Positions 36,595-45,931 of a DNA stretch of 64,000 nt are shown here, piece after piece; within the stretch, counting starts at the first letter, position 1; the number at the start of each line of letters is the position of its first letter. This DNA is from Candidatus Methanomethylophilus sp. 1R26 (GTDB taxonomy: Archaea; Thermoplasmatota; Thermoplasmata; Methanomassiliicoccales; Methanomethylophilaceae). The notes under the pieces are model-generated. The model had not been told where the DNA came from. It did not search any database and saw only the letters and a program-made list of their open reading frames with translations. The DNA lies in contig NZ_LOPS01000001.1 of assembly GCF_001481295.1 (NCBI RefSeq), forward strand, positions 1-64,000, written 5' to 3'. The translations under genes and the position numbers were made by a program.

Positions 36595-38940
36595 TCACTG
36601 GGTCCTTTCCCTTACGGCCCTGAGGAGCATCCTCTGCTCGGCAGAGGCGATGATCCTCTTGGTCCTGACGAAGGTGTCGGGGTTCAGGGAGATGCAGTCG
36701 ATCCCCTGCTCCACGAGGAACTCGCAGAACTCAGGGTAGACGGAGGGGGCCTGCCCGCAGATGCTGACGTGGTTGCCGTTGGCGTGGGCGACCTTGATGA
36801 GGTGGCTGATGGCGGCCTTCACGCCGGGGTTCCTCTCGTCGAAGTAGCCCATCTTCCCGAGGATATCGGAGTCCCTGTCGCAGCCCATGGTGAGCTGGGT
36901 GAGGTCGTTCGAGCCGATGGAGAACCAGTCGCAGTACTTGCAGAACTCCTCGGCCATGAAGATGTTCACAGGCACCTCGGCCATGAAGTAGAGCTTGAAA
37001 TCGGGGCCGCGGTAGAGGCCGACGGACTCCATCATGGCGGTGATCTGCTTGACCTCGCCGACGGTCCTGACGAAGGGCAGCATGACGTTGACGTTCTTCA
37101 TGCCCATGTCGTCCCTGACCTTCTTGATGGCCTTCAGCTCGCACATGAACGCCTCGCGGTAGTTCTCGGAGACGTACCTGGAGCATCCCCTCCATCCGAT
37201 CATGGGGTTGTCCTCGTTGGGCTCGAACTCGGCGCCGCCCCTCATGTCGCGGTACTCGTTGGTCTTGAAGTCGCTGGTCCTCAGCGTGACCGGCCTGGGG
37301 TAGAACGCCCTGGCGACCTTGGAGATGCCGTCCGCGAGCTTGTCGATGAGCTCCTGGGCCCTGCCCTCCTTGATGACGGCGAGGGGGTGCTCCCCGATGT
37401 AGTTGGTGAAGAGGAACTCGGACCTGAGCAGGCCGACTCCGTCGCAGGGCAGCTGCGCGACCTCCTCCGCCTTCGAGGGCATGGACATGTTGACCATGAC
37501 CTTGGTCCCGGTGATCGGGACGGGCTCGGTGAAGACGGCGGGCGCGGCCGCGGACGGAGCGGACGCCTCCGGGGCGGCCTTCTTCTTTATCTCGCCGCGG
37601 TAGACGGTCCCGGTGGAGCCGTCGACGGTCACGACCTCGCCGTTCTTCAGGGTCTCGGTGGCCTCGCCGGTCCCGACGACGCAGGGGGTGCCGAGCTCGC
37701 GGGAGATGATGGCCGCATGGCAGGTCATCCCGCCCTCGTCGGTGACGATGGCGACGGACCTGCTCATGGCGGGGACCATGTCGGGCATGGTCATCTTGGT
37801 CACCAGGACGTCGCCGTCCTTGATGACGTCCAGGGACATGCCCACGCTGTAGATGCAGACCTTCCCGGTGGCCATGCCGGGGCTGGCTCCGAGGCCGGTG
37901 AGGACGACGTCGCCGCCGGCGATCTCCGCTTCGGTGGACTTCTCCTCGCTTCCTCTCCCGATGGCGGTGATGGGCCTCGCCTGGACCAGGTAGACCTTGT
38001 CGTCCTCGATGCACCACTCCATGTCCATGGGCCTGTTGTAGTGGATCTCGACCTGCCTGCCGATCTCGGCGACCTCGAGGATCTTGGCATCGGTGATCTT
38101 CTGGACCTTCTGGAGGTCCTGGGGGATGTCCTCCTTGACCGCGCCGCCCTGAGGCCCGCGGACGTACTTCCAGGTCTGCTTGGAGATCCTCTTCTTCGTG
38201 ATGGCCATCTTGGACTTGTCGATCTGGAAGGTGTCGGGGGTGACCTCGCCGCCGACAACCGCCTCTCCGAGCCCGTAGATGCCCTCGACGATGATGTTCT
38301 TCGCTCCGTTGTGGGGGTCCACGGTGAACATGATCCCGGAGTATTCGGAGTTGACCATCTTCTGGACGACGACGGCCAGCTTGACGTCCTCGTGCGAGTA
38401 GCCCTGCTTCTCCCTGTAGGATATGGCGCGGGCGTTGAAGAGGGAGGCCCAGCATTTCCTGATCTTGTCGAAGAGGTCCTTCTCGTCCTTGACGTTCAGA
38501 TAGGTGTCCTGCTGCCCGGCGAAGGACGCATCGGGGAGGTCCTCGGCGGTCGCGGAGGACCTGACCGCAACGAACCCTTTCTTCCCGTCCAGGAGCAGCT
38601 TGTAGTTCTCCTTGATCTGCTTCTTGAGGTCGGCGGGGATCTCGTGCTGGGCGAAGAGGTCCTGGATCTTCTTGGATGCCGCTACAAGGGTGTCGTCGGA
38701 GTCGGGATCGACCTCCTTGATGGCCTCCATGATCTTCGGCATGATCTTGCTGGATTTTATGAAATAATCATAAGCAACAGTGGTCAGCACGAAGGCGTGG
38801 GGCACCGGGAACCCGGAGGAGGTGAGCTCTCCGAGGTTAGCTCCTTTCCCTCCGACGACGGGGACGTCGCCGACGCGGAGCTCGTTCGAATCAATGATCA
38901 TCCTTTTCTCGATATTAGAGTCGACCATGGAAATCGCCAT
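36595..38940 (-). CDS. ppsA: Phosphoenolpyruvate synthase
   Basis: Turns pyruvate, ATP and water into PEP, AMP and phosphate, the first step of gluconeogenesis in methanogens. At 781 residues it has the family length. The N-terminal ATP-grasp domain starts VGGKGANLGELTSSGFPVP. The phosphohistidine domain has DEGGMTCHAAIISRELGTPC with the catalytic His near residue 409. The C-terminal PEP-binding barrel shows GSNDLTQLTMGCDRDS and the active-site Cys in VSICGQAPS. The ATG at 38940 is used; ATG at 38928 is possible. It fits with the por operon nearby, which supplies pyruvate. Confidence 0.95.
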   Translation of the reverse strand: MAISMVDSNIEKRMIIDSNELRVGDVPVVGGKGANLGELTSSGFPVPHAFVLTTVAYDYFIKSSKIMPKIMEAIKEVDPDSDDTLVAASKKIQDLFAQHEIPADLKKQIKENYKLLLDGKKGFVAVRSSATAEDLPDASFAGQQDTYLNVKDEKDLFDKIRKCWASLFNARAISYREKQGYSHEDVKLAVVVQKMVNSEYSGIMFTVDPHNGAKNIIVEGIYGLGEAVVGGEVTPDTFQIDKSKMAITKKRISKQTWKYVRGPQGGAVKEDIPQDLQKVQKITDAKILEVAEIGRQVEIHYNRPMDMEWCIEDDKVYLVQARPITAIGRGSEEKSTEAEIAGGDVVLTGLGASPGMATGKVCIYSVGMSLDVIKDGDVLVTKMTMPDMVPAMSRSVAIVTDEGGMTCHAAIISRELGTPCVVGTGEATETLKNGEVVTVDGSTGTVYRGEIKKKAAPEASAPSAAAPAVFTEPVPITGTKVMVNMSMPSKAEEVAQLPCDGVGLLRSEFLFTNYIGEHPLAVIKEGRAQELIDKLADGISKVARAFYPRPVTLRTSDFKTNEYRDMRGGAEFEPNEDNPMIGWRGCSRYVSENYREAFMCELKAIKKVRDDMGMKNVNVMLPFVRTVGEVKQITAMMESVGLYRGPDFKLYFMAEVPVNIFMAEEFCKYCDWFSIGSNDLTQLTMGCDRDSDILGKMGYFDERNPGVKAAISHLIKVAHANGNHVSICGQAPSVYPEFCEFLVEQGIDCISLNPDTFVRTKRIIASAEQRMLLRAVRERTQ

Positions 38941-39165
38941 TCTGGAACCAGTTTCGCGGCACTCGCCGCACTGAATGAGAAATCCTGTTCAGGCGCTTAT
39001 AAAGCTGATGGGGGACGCACGTTCTTAGGTGGTCTCAGGAGGGCGCTCGGCAGCTGTTTTCCATCTTTCCGAAGGGCGTTCGGGGGGTTTCCGCGGTGTT
39101 TCCCGAAAATATAATTATTAATATAATAATACAAATTATATAAATCTCGGTCCCGGAGGCCCGTC

Positions 39166-40548
39166 ATGCCCGAAGCTCTTGTCGGAAGGAGGAAGGAGAT
39201 GCTGATCCTGGAGAACCAGTTCCGTTCCGAGGGGTCGTCGCTGGTAGCGGTCACCGGCAGGAGGCACTCCGGGAAGACCGCGCTCCTCACATATTTCGCG
39301 TCCAGGCACCCCAACACCCTCTATTTCCCAGCCAGGGAGGAACCGGCATCCAGGAACCTCGCGTATTTCAGGCGCGCTGCCGGAGAGTTCCTCAATGATC
39401 CTTCGGCGGCCGCCGATGCCGACTGGAACCGCACGTTCAGGGCGCTGGTGGGCGGGAGGAGGTCGCAGAAGGTCGTGGTCATCATCGATGACTTCGACAG
39501 GATAGGCAGGAAGGACCCTTCGTTCCCGCCTCTGGTCCGCTACATCTGGGACACCGTCCTGAGGAATTCGCGCACCATGCTGGTCCTGAGCGGTTCGTCC
39601 TTCGCGGAGATGGACCGCCAGGTGACCGATTACGATGCGCCTCTCTTCGCTGCCATGACCGCCCGCATAGACGTGCGCCCGCTCGCATACGAGGCATGCC
39701 GCGAGCTCCTGGGCGGAGAAAAGGCGGGGAACGCGCTGGAATACTACGCGGCCGCCGGCGGGATCCCGCTCTTCCTGAAGCGTCTGGCTCTGCACCAATC
39801 CGTCTCCGAAGGCATCTCGGAGGAGCTGCTGGTGCCCGGGGGCTCTCTCTGCAGGGAGCCGATGGAGGTCCTCCGCGCGGAAGTGGCCGATCCAGGCGTC
39901 TACGTATCCGTCATGACCTCGATAGCCACCGGGCACCGCCGCCTCCTGGACATCTCAGAGGACCTGGGGGTCCCGCAGACAGGGCTGACCAGCTACCTTG
40001 CCAACCTGGTCTCTGCGGGGATCGCCGAGAGGGAGGTCCCGGTCCCGGGCGGAGGGAAGAAGGGGAGATACTGCCTCTCCGACCCCCTGTCGGAGATATG
40101 GTTCGGCTGCGTCAATCCGAACCTGGCGCTGCTGGAGACCGGGCGCAGGTCCGCGCTCACGGCGCTGATAAGCGCCAAAATGAGGGACGACATGGTGCCG
40201 AGGGCGTACCGCCGGGCATGCACCGAGAGGCTGTGGGATATGTCGTCCTCCGGCGCCTGGAACTTCGCGCTCACCGAGGCGGGCGGATGGTGGGACCGCG
40301 AGGCGGAGATCGGGGTCTGCGGCTATGATGCGTCGGGGAGGAACCTGGTCGCAGGCGACTGCTCCCTGCGGGGGCGCCCAAAGGGGCTGCAGGACCTTGA
40401 GGAACTGGAGGCGGCATCGGAGAGGGCGGCGCGCCAGCTCCGTGCCGGGGCGGTGTACTGGGTGATGTTCTCGCCGGACGGCTTCGATCGGGAGCTGGAG
40501 GCCAGGGCCGCCTCGGACCAGCGTATCCGCCTGGTGCCTCTGGAATGA
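39166..40548 (+). CDS. Archaeal ATPase with DUF234-type C-terminus
   Basis: A 460-residue STAND-like archaeal ATPase. Walker A GRRHSGKTALL, Walker B VVVIIDDFDRIG and the sensor LVLSGSSFAEM are visible in the N-terminal half. A winged-helix part (LDISEDLGVPQTGLTSYLANL) and a DUF234-like nuclease-fold domain (FALTEAGGWWDREAEIGVCG) follow. Such proteins are often linked to mobile elements, but their role is not established. A very A+T-rich promoter (39109-39154, TATATAAAT) precedes the ATG at 39166. Confidence 0.85.
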   Translation: MPEALVGRRKEMLILENQFRSEGSSLVAVTGRRHSGKTALLTYFASRHPNTLYFPAREEPASRNLAYFRRAAGEFLNDPSAAADADWNRTFRALVGGRRSQKVVVIIDDFDRIGRKDPSFPPLVRYIWDTVLRNSRTMLVLSGSSFAEMDRQVTDYDAPLFAAMTARIDVRPLAYEACRELLGGEKAGNALEYYAAAGGIPLFLKRLALHQSVSEGISEELLVPGGSLCREPMEVLRAEVADPGVYVSVMTSIATGHRRLLDISEDLGVPQTGLTSYLANLVSAGIAEREVPVPGGGKKGRYCLSDPLSEIWFGCVNPNLALLETGRRSALTALISAKMRDDMVPRAYRRACTERLWDMSSSGAWNFALTEAGGWWDREAEIGVCGYDASGRNLVAGDCSLRGRPKGLQDLEELEAASERAARQLRAGAVYWVMFSPDGFDRELEARAASDQRIRLVPLE

Positions 40549-40726
40549 TATTAGGGGAGCCTAAGAATATTGGTGTTTTACGTAATCAGTTCTACGGAAA
40601 ACGTAAACTTGAACATTCCATCCGTCAGAAATGGGCATTTTTTCTGCGAAATCCTACGAAAAACACAGCATTCCATATACAAGGGTTTAAATGATATGGC
40701 ATAATCTTCGGTCAAGGTTGTTCTAA

Positions 40727-41284
40727 ATGGACACAGAGATTTGCTGGCACGGAAGAGGCGGTCAGGGTGTCGTCACCGCGAACGAGATCCTCGCCGAATC
40801 TGTCATTTATTCCGGAAAGTACGTCAAGGCGTTTCCCGAGTTCGGGCCGGAGAGGATGGGCGCACCCATCAGGGCCTTCGCCCGCATCTCCGACCAGCCT
40901 GTCAGGGTCCATACTCAGGTCTACGAGCCTGATATCGTCATAGTCATCGACCCCACCCTGATCGGCAAGGTCGATGTGGCTAAGGGTCTTAAGAAGGGGG
41001 GTTTCATCCTCGCCAACTTCGAGGGGACCCCCGCCGAGCTCCAGAAGGCCATCGGCACCTCTGCCGAATGCCACACGGTGAACGCATCCAAGATCGCCCT
41101 GGAGGAGATCGGGAAGAACCTCGTCAACACCGCGATGCTCGGGGCCCTCATCAAGATCAGGCCCATCATCCCCTACAGCGAGATGGAGGACCACATCACG
41201 GACAAGTTCACCGGGAAACTCTCGGACAAGCTGATCGTGAAGAACCTCGCCGCCCTCAAAAGGGCATACGAGGAGGTGCAGTAA
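40727..41284 (+). CDS. porC: Pyruvate:ferredoxin oxidoreductase, gamma subunit
   Basis: The 185-residue gamma chain of the four-subunit enzyme that interconverts pyruvate with acetyl-CoA, CO2 and reduced ferredoxin. ICWHGRGGQGVVTANEILAE and FPEFGPERMGAPIRAF are family signatures. The ATG at 40727 lies about 15 bases after the start expected from the TATA box TTTAAAT near 40686. It is the first gene of a tight gamma-delta-alpha-beta operon, the order usual in methanogens. Confidence 0.93.
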   Translation: MDTEICWHGRGGQGVVTANEILAESVIYSGKYVKAFPEFGPERMGAPIRAFARISDQPVRVHTQVYEPDIVIVIDPTLIGKVDVAKGLKKGGFILANFEGTPAELQKAIGTSAECHTVNASKIALEEIGKNLVNTAMLGALIKIRPIIPYSEMEDHITDKFTGKLSDKLIVKNLAALKRAYEEVQ

Positions 41285-41569
41285 ATGGTCAACCTAGCAG
41301 GATACAAGGATCTCATCATTGGCAGCAGGGTGATCGAGCCCGGGAACTCCGAGAAGTTCCACACCGGAGACTGGCGGTCCATGGTACCCGTCATCGACCC
41401 CGACAAGTGCATCGACTGCCTCACCTGCTGGATCTACTGCCCTGACAACTGTATCCTCACCCAGGACAACAGGGTCACCGGCATCAAGCTGACCCACTGC
41501 AAGGGATGCGGCATCTGCGCCAAGGCATGCCCCAGGCAGGCCATCGTCATGAAGGAGGACATCGAATGA
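41285..41569 (+). CDS. porD: Pyruvate:ferredoxin oxidoreductase, delta subunit
   Basis: A 94-residue ferredoxin-like subunit. Two [4Fe-4S] motifs are complete: CIDCLTCWIYCP and CKGCGICAKACP. It passes electrons from the catalytic subunits to ferredoxin. It starts directly after the gamma stop and overlaps the alpha start by four bases. Confidence 0.94.
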   Translation: MVNLAGYKDLIIGSRVIEPGNSEKFHTGDWRSMVPVIDPDKCIDCLTCWIYCPDNCILTQDNRVTGIKLTHCKGCGICAKACPRQAIVMKEDIE

Positions 41570-42741
41570 GCAGCAAGGTCGGAAAGGACATCGCCATCAA
41601 CGGCGACGGCGCCGTCGCCCTCGCCTGGAAGCAGATCAACCCCGACGTGTGCGCGGCCTACCCCATCACCCCGCAGACCATCATCGTCGAGGATTTCGCC
41701 AAGTACGTGGCCAATGCCGAGGTGGACACCGAGTTCGTGGACGTCGAGTCCGAGCACTCCGCGCTCACCCTCTGCACCACCTCCTGCGCCGCCGGCGCCA
41801 GGACCTTCACCGCCACCGCGTCCCAGGGACTCGCCTACATGTGGGAGATGCTCCCGATCACCGCGGCCATGAGGACCCCGGTCATGATGGCCGTCGCCAA
41901 CAGGACCGTCAGCGGACCCATCAACATCAACAACGACCACGGCGACGTCATGTCCGCCAGGGACACCGGATGGCTCTCCATCTTCGCGGAGAACGTCCAG
42001 GAGGCCTACGACATGAGCGTCATCGGCCCCAAGATCGCCGAGAACCCCGAGGTCCAGCTCCCTATCCTCGTGAACCTCGACGGTTTCATTCTGACCCACG
42101 CCATCGAGAGGATGACCCCCATCGAGACCGACCAGGTGAGGGCTTTCGTCGGCCCGTTCAAGCCGTTCCACCCGCTGCTGGACACCGACCACCCCACCAC
42201 CCACGACCTGATGGACGGACCTCTGTTCTACTTCCCGCACAAGTACCAGATGGTCATGGCCATGGAGAAGGCCAAGTCCGTCGCCCAGGACGCCTTCGAC
42301 GAGTTCGCGGAGATCTCCGGAAGGCAGTACCACCTCGTCGAGCAGTACATGTGCGACGACGCCGACACCGTGGCCATCGTCCTCGGTTCCTCCTTCGGCA
42401 CCATGAAGGAGGCCGTCGACAGGCTCAGGGGCGAGGGCATGAAGGTCGGAGTGGCCATGCCCAGGGTCTTCAGGCCCTGGCCTGCCGAGCAGATCGCCAA
42501 GCTCATCGACGGCAAGAAGAACATTATAGTCATGGACAGGCACCTGAGCATCGGAGCCTACGGCCCGATGTTCCCCCGAGGTCTGCGCCGCGGCGACGTG
42601 AATTCCAAGGTCCCGAAGATGTACAACTTCATCTACGGCCTCGGAGGGGCCGACACGCAGGTATCCGACTTCATGGGCGTCTTCAAGGAGGCGTCCGAAG
42701 GAAGGGCTGCCAAGGTCAACTATGTGGGGGTGCACGAATGA
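41566..42741 (+). CDS. porA: Pyruvate:ferredoxin oxidoreductase, alpha subunit
   Basis: The 391-residue alpha chain. AAYPITPQTIIVEDFAKYV, EFVDVESEHSALTLCTTSCA, TATASQGLAYMWEML and MDRHLSIGAYGPMFP are typical of PorA, including the YPITPQT motif near the substrate site. ATG at 41566 overlaps the delta stop; the end overlaps porB (GAATGA). Confidence 0.94.
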   Translation: MSSKVGKDIAINGDGAVALAWKQINPDVCAAYPITPQTIIVEDFAKYVANAEVDTEFVDVESEHSALTLCTTSCAAGARTFTATASQGLAYMWEMLPITAAMRTPVMMAVANRTVSGPININNDHGDVMSARDTGWLSIFAENVQEAYDMSVIGPKIAENPEVQLPILVNLDGFILTHAIERMTPIETDQVRAFVGPFKPFHPLLDTDHPTTHDLMDGPLFYFPHKYQMVMAMEKAKSVAQDAFDEFAEISGRQYHLVEQYMCDDADTVAIVLGSSFGTMKEAVDRLRGEGMKVGVAMPRVFRPWPAEQIAKLIDGKKNIIVMDRHLSIGAYGPMFPRGLRRGDVNSKVPKMYNFIYGLGGADTQVSDFMGVFKEASEGRAAKVNYVGVHE

Positions 42742-43684
42742 GCGGACTTTCGCTGAAGGAGCTCAACAACATACCCGAGAGGCTGGCCTCCGGGCACAGG
42801 CTCTGCGCCGGGTGCGCGGAGTCGATAATCGCCAGGCAGGTCCTCATGGGGACCGAGAAGGACGTCGCGGTATCGGTCTCGACCGGATGCTTCGAGGTCT
42901 CGACCACCATCTTCCCGTACACATCCTGGAAGGTCCCGATGGTCCACACCGCCTTCGGTAACGGGGCCGCCGCCTGCGCGGGCCTCGAGACCGCCTACAA
43001 GTCCCTGAAGAGGCAGGGGAAGACGGACAAGGACATCAAGTTCGTCAACTTCGCCGGAGACGGCGCCACCTACGATATCGGACTGCAGTCCCTGTCCGGA
43101 GCCATGGAGAGGGGGCACGAGATGGTGTACGTCTGCTTCAACAACGAAGCGTATATGAACACCGGTATCCAGAGGTCCTCTGCCACCGAGAGGGGAGCAT
43201 CCACCACCACCTCGTGGAACGGATCAGTCTCCTACGGAAAGAAGGAGTACCCCAAGGACATGACCGCGGTCATGGTCGCGCACGGCATCCCGTACGCCGC
43301 TCAGGCGCCCCGCATGCCTGGAGGGACATGGTCACCAAGGCCAACAAGGCGTTCGAGTGCGGAGGCCCTGCCTTCATCAACGCCCTGTCGCCCTGCCCCA
43401 GGGGATGGAGGTTCGCTCCCAGCGACACCATCGCCATCTCCAAGCTGTCCGTCGAGTGCTGCATCTGGCCCCTCTATGAGGTCGTCGACGGCGAGTACTC
43501 GATGTCCGCCGAGTCCAGGAGGATCGCCGAGAACCCCGACCTGAAGAAGCCCATGTCCGACTGGTTCGCGAGCCAGGGCAGGTTCAGGCACCTCAAGGAC
43601 GAGAGGTGGGCGCCCGTCGTGGAGGAGATCCAGAAGGACGTCGACAGGAAGTGGGCGAAGCTCCAGAAGCTCTGCGGGCTCTGA
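42738..43684 (+). CDS. porB: Pyruvate:ferredoxin oxidoreductase, beta subunit (one frameshift as sequenced)
   Basis: The thiamine diphosphate-binding beta chain, about 315 residues. HRLCAGCAESIIARQ holds two cluster cysteines; FAGDGATYDIG and NNEAYMNTGIQRSS form the ThDP site. A one-base shift near 43303 separates IPYAAQA from PHAWRDMVTKANKAFE; both sides align well. As an essential enzyme it is unlikely to be truly broken, which supports the view that such shifts here are sequence errors. Confidence 0.92.
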
Positions 43685-44016
43685 GCCCTTATTGAAACAT
43701 CTTCGGGCCCCGGGCATCCGGGGCCCTCATGGTTATGTCTGAAATGGGACGCTTTACGAAGGATCCGACAGACAGCGCTTTTCCAGAATACCGTTTCCCG
43801 ACTATTAATGCATATTGAACAGCCGTTTTCCGATAGGACATCTGAAAAATCGATAAATACGCAGCATGCGGGTTCGCCGTTTCGGAATCAGTTCGTTTTT
43901 GTTTATGTAAAATTAAGTTAACAGGCCCCCCGTTTCCCGACCGGTACTTAAAGATGACTGAGCCCATCGATCCTCGTGAAAACCTTATATATAGCCCAGA
44001 AGGCCGTTCATCAGCC
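43685..44016. other. Intergenic region between por operon and accessory island
   Basis: It holds a perfect 9-bp hairpin just after porB (43705-43726) and, near its end, the TATA box CTTATATATAG (about 43983-43993) that directs the next gene. Between them the DNA is A+T-rich and shows no gene. Confidence 0.5.
43705..43726 (+). terminator. Hairpin terminator after porB
   Basis: GGGCCCCGG and CCGGGGCCC form a perfect stem with a GCAT loop, 20 bases past the porB stop. Few T residues follow directly. Confidence 0.5.
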
Positions 44017-45081
44017 ATGGTTGGCAAAGCCCGTTCCGGAAAGAGCCGTGCAATCGAACAGAAGAAGACTGCTCAGAAGAGGAGCGGGTCAGGAGGCCGC
44101 GGATCCCGCCGCGGCCCCTGGGAGGCCCAGCCCCGCACCGCGGACGGGAGGTTCGCCCCGTTCCCGAGGAAGCACTCCAGGGCCGCGAAGAAGCTGGCCG
44201 CCGAGGGGAGGCCGAAGCGCTTTCCGGGCGCGTGGATCCTCGGCGACAACGCCGAGCCGGCGGACATCAGGTTCAGGAAGGCCCTGCTCGAAAGGACTGT
44301 GGACATCCGGTGCAAGGGGGAGCAGAGGAGGAAGGTCGAGGACGCCGTCGCCAGGAACTTCTCGGCCATGGACATAGCGACTTTCGACGACCATGGAAGG
44401 CCTGTTGTGAGACCTTTTTCCAAGGCAGAGGAATCTGACCGTAGGTATGGCAAAGGCAACTACAGAAGGAAAACCAAGAACGATAAAGGCAAAGTTGATG
44501 GGCCTGAAATCGCGCTTCGCAAGAACGCCAGCGAGTACACGATTACACACGAGTTCGTCCACCATGAGAGAACCGTGGACTGGCGCCGTTTCGGATTCTC
44601 CAAGACCGCTTATCCCATAGATAGAAAAGGAACATATCACACGAACACCAAAACCATAGAGGACATAAGGAAAGTGAATGTGGCTGAAGAATCAGCAACG
44701 ACAGCTGAAACCGCCATGCGCTGCGGGAAGGCTCAGAAGTCCTATCCGTTCAGTTACTACAAAAATCTTGAGGATCAGGTGAAGAAGGACGTTGCGGCAC
44801 ATCCGGAGAAAGAGGAGAGCATCAAGAAGAAGTACGGAGTGGACAGCCTGAACGGCCTCAGCAGGAAGATGTACGAAAGGGACCGTGAGATGCTCAGAAA
44901 CGTTGCTGGTGCCGATGAGGGCGAGCCGGTAACAGGCTACAATGCAATCAAAACGATAAACGGCAATTTCAAAAAGACCAACATCTCCGATTTGAAGATG
45001 GGTGATGAGACTGCAAGGAGCATATTCGAAAGAATAAAGAGCCTCAGGAGGAAAAGGAGATATGACTACCTTGACGAATGA
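44017..45081 (+). CDS. HExxH zincin-like protein of an accessory island
   Basis: 354 residues, unrecognised overall. The N-terminal 80 residues are strongly basic (KARSGKSRAIEQKKTAQK, then Arg/Gly-rich). Near residue 188 the motif ITHEFVHHERTVD fits the HExxH zinc-protease pattern inside a helix. The C-terminal third is charged and helical. I chose ATG 44017 because a TATA box at about 43983-43993 places transcription start close to it; the longer frame from 43954 would begin upstream of the promoter. G+C falls from high in the first third to much lower after 44400, a sign of mosaic origin. Two paralogous small genes follow. Confidence 0.6.
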   Translation: MVGKARSGKSRAIEQKKTAQKRSGSGGRGSRRGPWEAQPRTADGRFAPFPRKHSRAAKKLAAEGRPKRFPGAWILGDNAEPADIRFRKALLERTVDIRCKGEQRRKVEDAVARNFSAMDIATFDDHGRPVVRPFSKAEESDRRYGKGNYRRKTKNDKGKVDGPEIALRKNASEYTITHEFVHHERTVDWRRFGFSKTAYPIDRKGTYHTNTKTIEDIRKVNVAEESATTAETAMRCGKAQKSYPFSYYKNLEDQVKKDVAAHPEKEESIKKKYGVDSLNGLSRKMYERDREMLRNVAGADEGEPVTGYNAIKTINGNFKKTNISDLKMGDETARSIFERIKSLRRKRRYDYLDE

Positions 45082-45123
45082 ATGCGAACGCATCGGCGTA
45101 GGGACGTCGGCTTCGGAGGCGGT

Positions 45124-45453
45124 ATGATGGTCTTCAGATGCACAATGGACCGTCCGGGCAGGAGATTGGGAACTGTCGAGCAGATACAGAACATGTACGC
45201 CGCTGAACTGTACATCCTCCAGGACAGGTTCGGGTTCACGTTCTAGGAAGCGTGCTTCTATCTCTCCTGGGACAGGATGGAGAGCGAAGACGAGATCGAG
45301 CGCAAGTACGGCATCGTAAGCAAGGACTATTTCAGCATTCTTCACAATCTCAGAAGGCGTCTTCCCAGAAACATATTCGACACATTCGGCCCCTATACCC
45401 CGCTAGTGGTAAACATCGATTTCGAAGGTGAGGTTCCTCCGAGTCTATTCTGA
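45124..45453 (+). CDS. Small hypothetical protein with in-frame TAG codon
   Basis: 110 codons from ATG to TGA, open except for TAG at 45244-45246 (codon 41). The product has no known family, but its middle matches the next gene: ILQDRFGFTF-TAG-EACFYLS against LLQERAGLSFADARIYTH, then DEIERKYG against ADIDEKFS. The coding pattern is unchanged after the TAG, and the match continues through it. In a pyrrolysine-using archaeon this codon could be read through; otherwise it is a nonsense mutation or error. If not read, a 40-residue fragment results. Confidence 0.5.
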
Positions 45454-45463
45454 AAGGTGATTT

Positions 45464-45868
45464 GTGGTGCCAGACACACACGAAGATGGGACTGACAAGC
45501 CGAAAGAAGACTCTAGGTCAGAAGCCTTCTACGATGAGAGCTTCTTCAGGCAGCCGTCGTTCAACAGGCAGGGGCAGACCACCGAGAGGGAGTTCCGCTT
45601 CATACGCTACTCCACCCGCGTCTGGCTCCTGCAGGAGAGGGCGGGCCTGTCCTTCGCGGACGCCCGCATCTACACGCACCGCGAGAAGCCCGAGTCGTTC
45701 GCCGACATAGACGAGAAGTTCAGCTTCGAGCCCGGCGAATCCGAGCGCAGGTACCCTCAGGTCTGCGCGGAGGTGGAGGAGAAGCTGAAGACCGTCGACG
45801 TCTTCTGCGGGTTCGATCCCGTCTACCCCGAGGACGTCCTCCAGTGCATCAAGATCAAGAACCGGTGA
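45464..45868 (+). CDS. Small hypothetical protein, paralogue of the preceding gene
   Basis: 134 residues starting at GTG 45464 (or 45467), 10 bases after the upstream stop, with AGGTGA before it. The acidic N-terminus (EDGTDKPKEDSRSE) precedes a helical domain similar to the upstream gene, with YSTRVWLLQERAGLSF and a PVYPEDVL end. The LQERAGLSFADA segment resembles a helix-turn-helix, which is only a suggestion. The tandem pair next to an HExxH protein looks like an accessory module of unknown role. Confidence 0.55.
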   Translation: MVPDTHEDGTDKPKEDSRSEAFYDESFFRQPSFNRQGQTTEREFRFIRYSTRVWLLQERAGLSFADARIYTHREKPESFADIDEKFSFEPGESERRYPQVCAEVEEKLKTVDVFCGFDPVYPEDVLQCIKIKNR

Positions 45869-45931
45869 GAATCCGGAAGGGGAGCAAGAGAGAGGAATAC
45901 CCGGCAGGGGAAATGAGCCAGGCGTCAGCGT

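Noticed and set aside
43954-44016. Upstream start for the HExxH gene
   Set aside because: The codons from 43954 include the TATA box, so they would not be transcribed.
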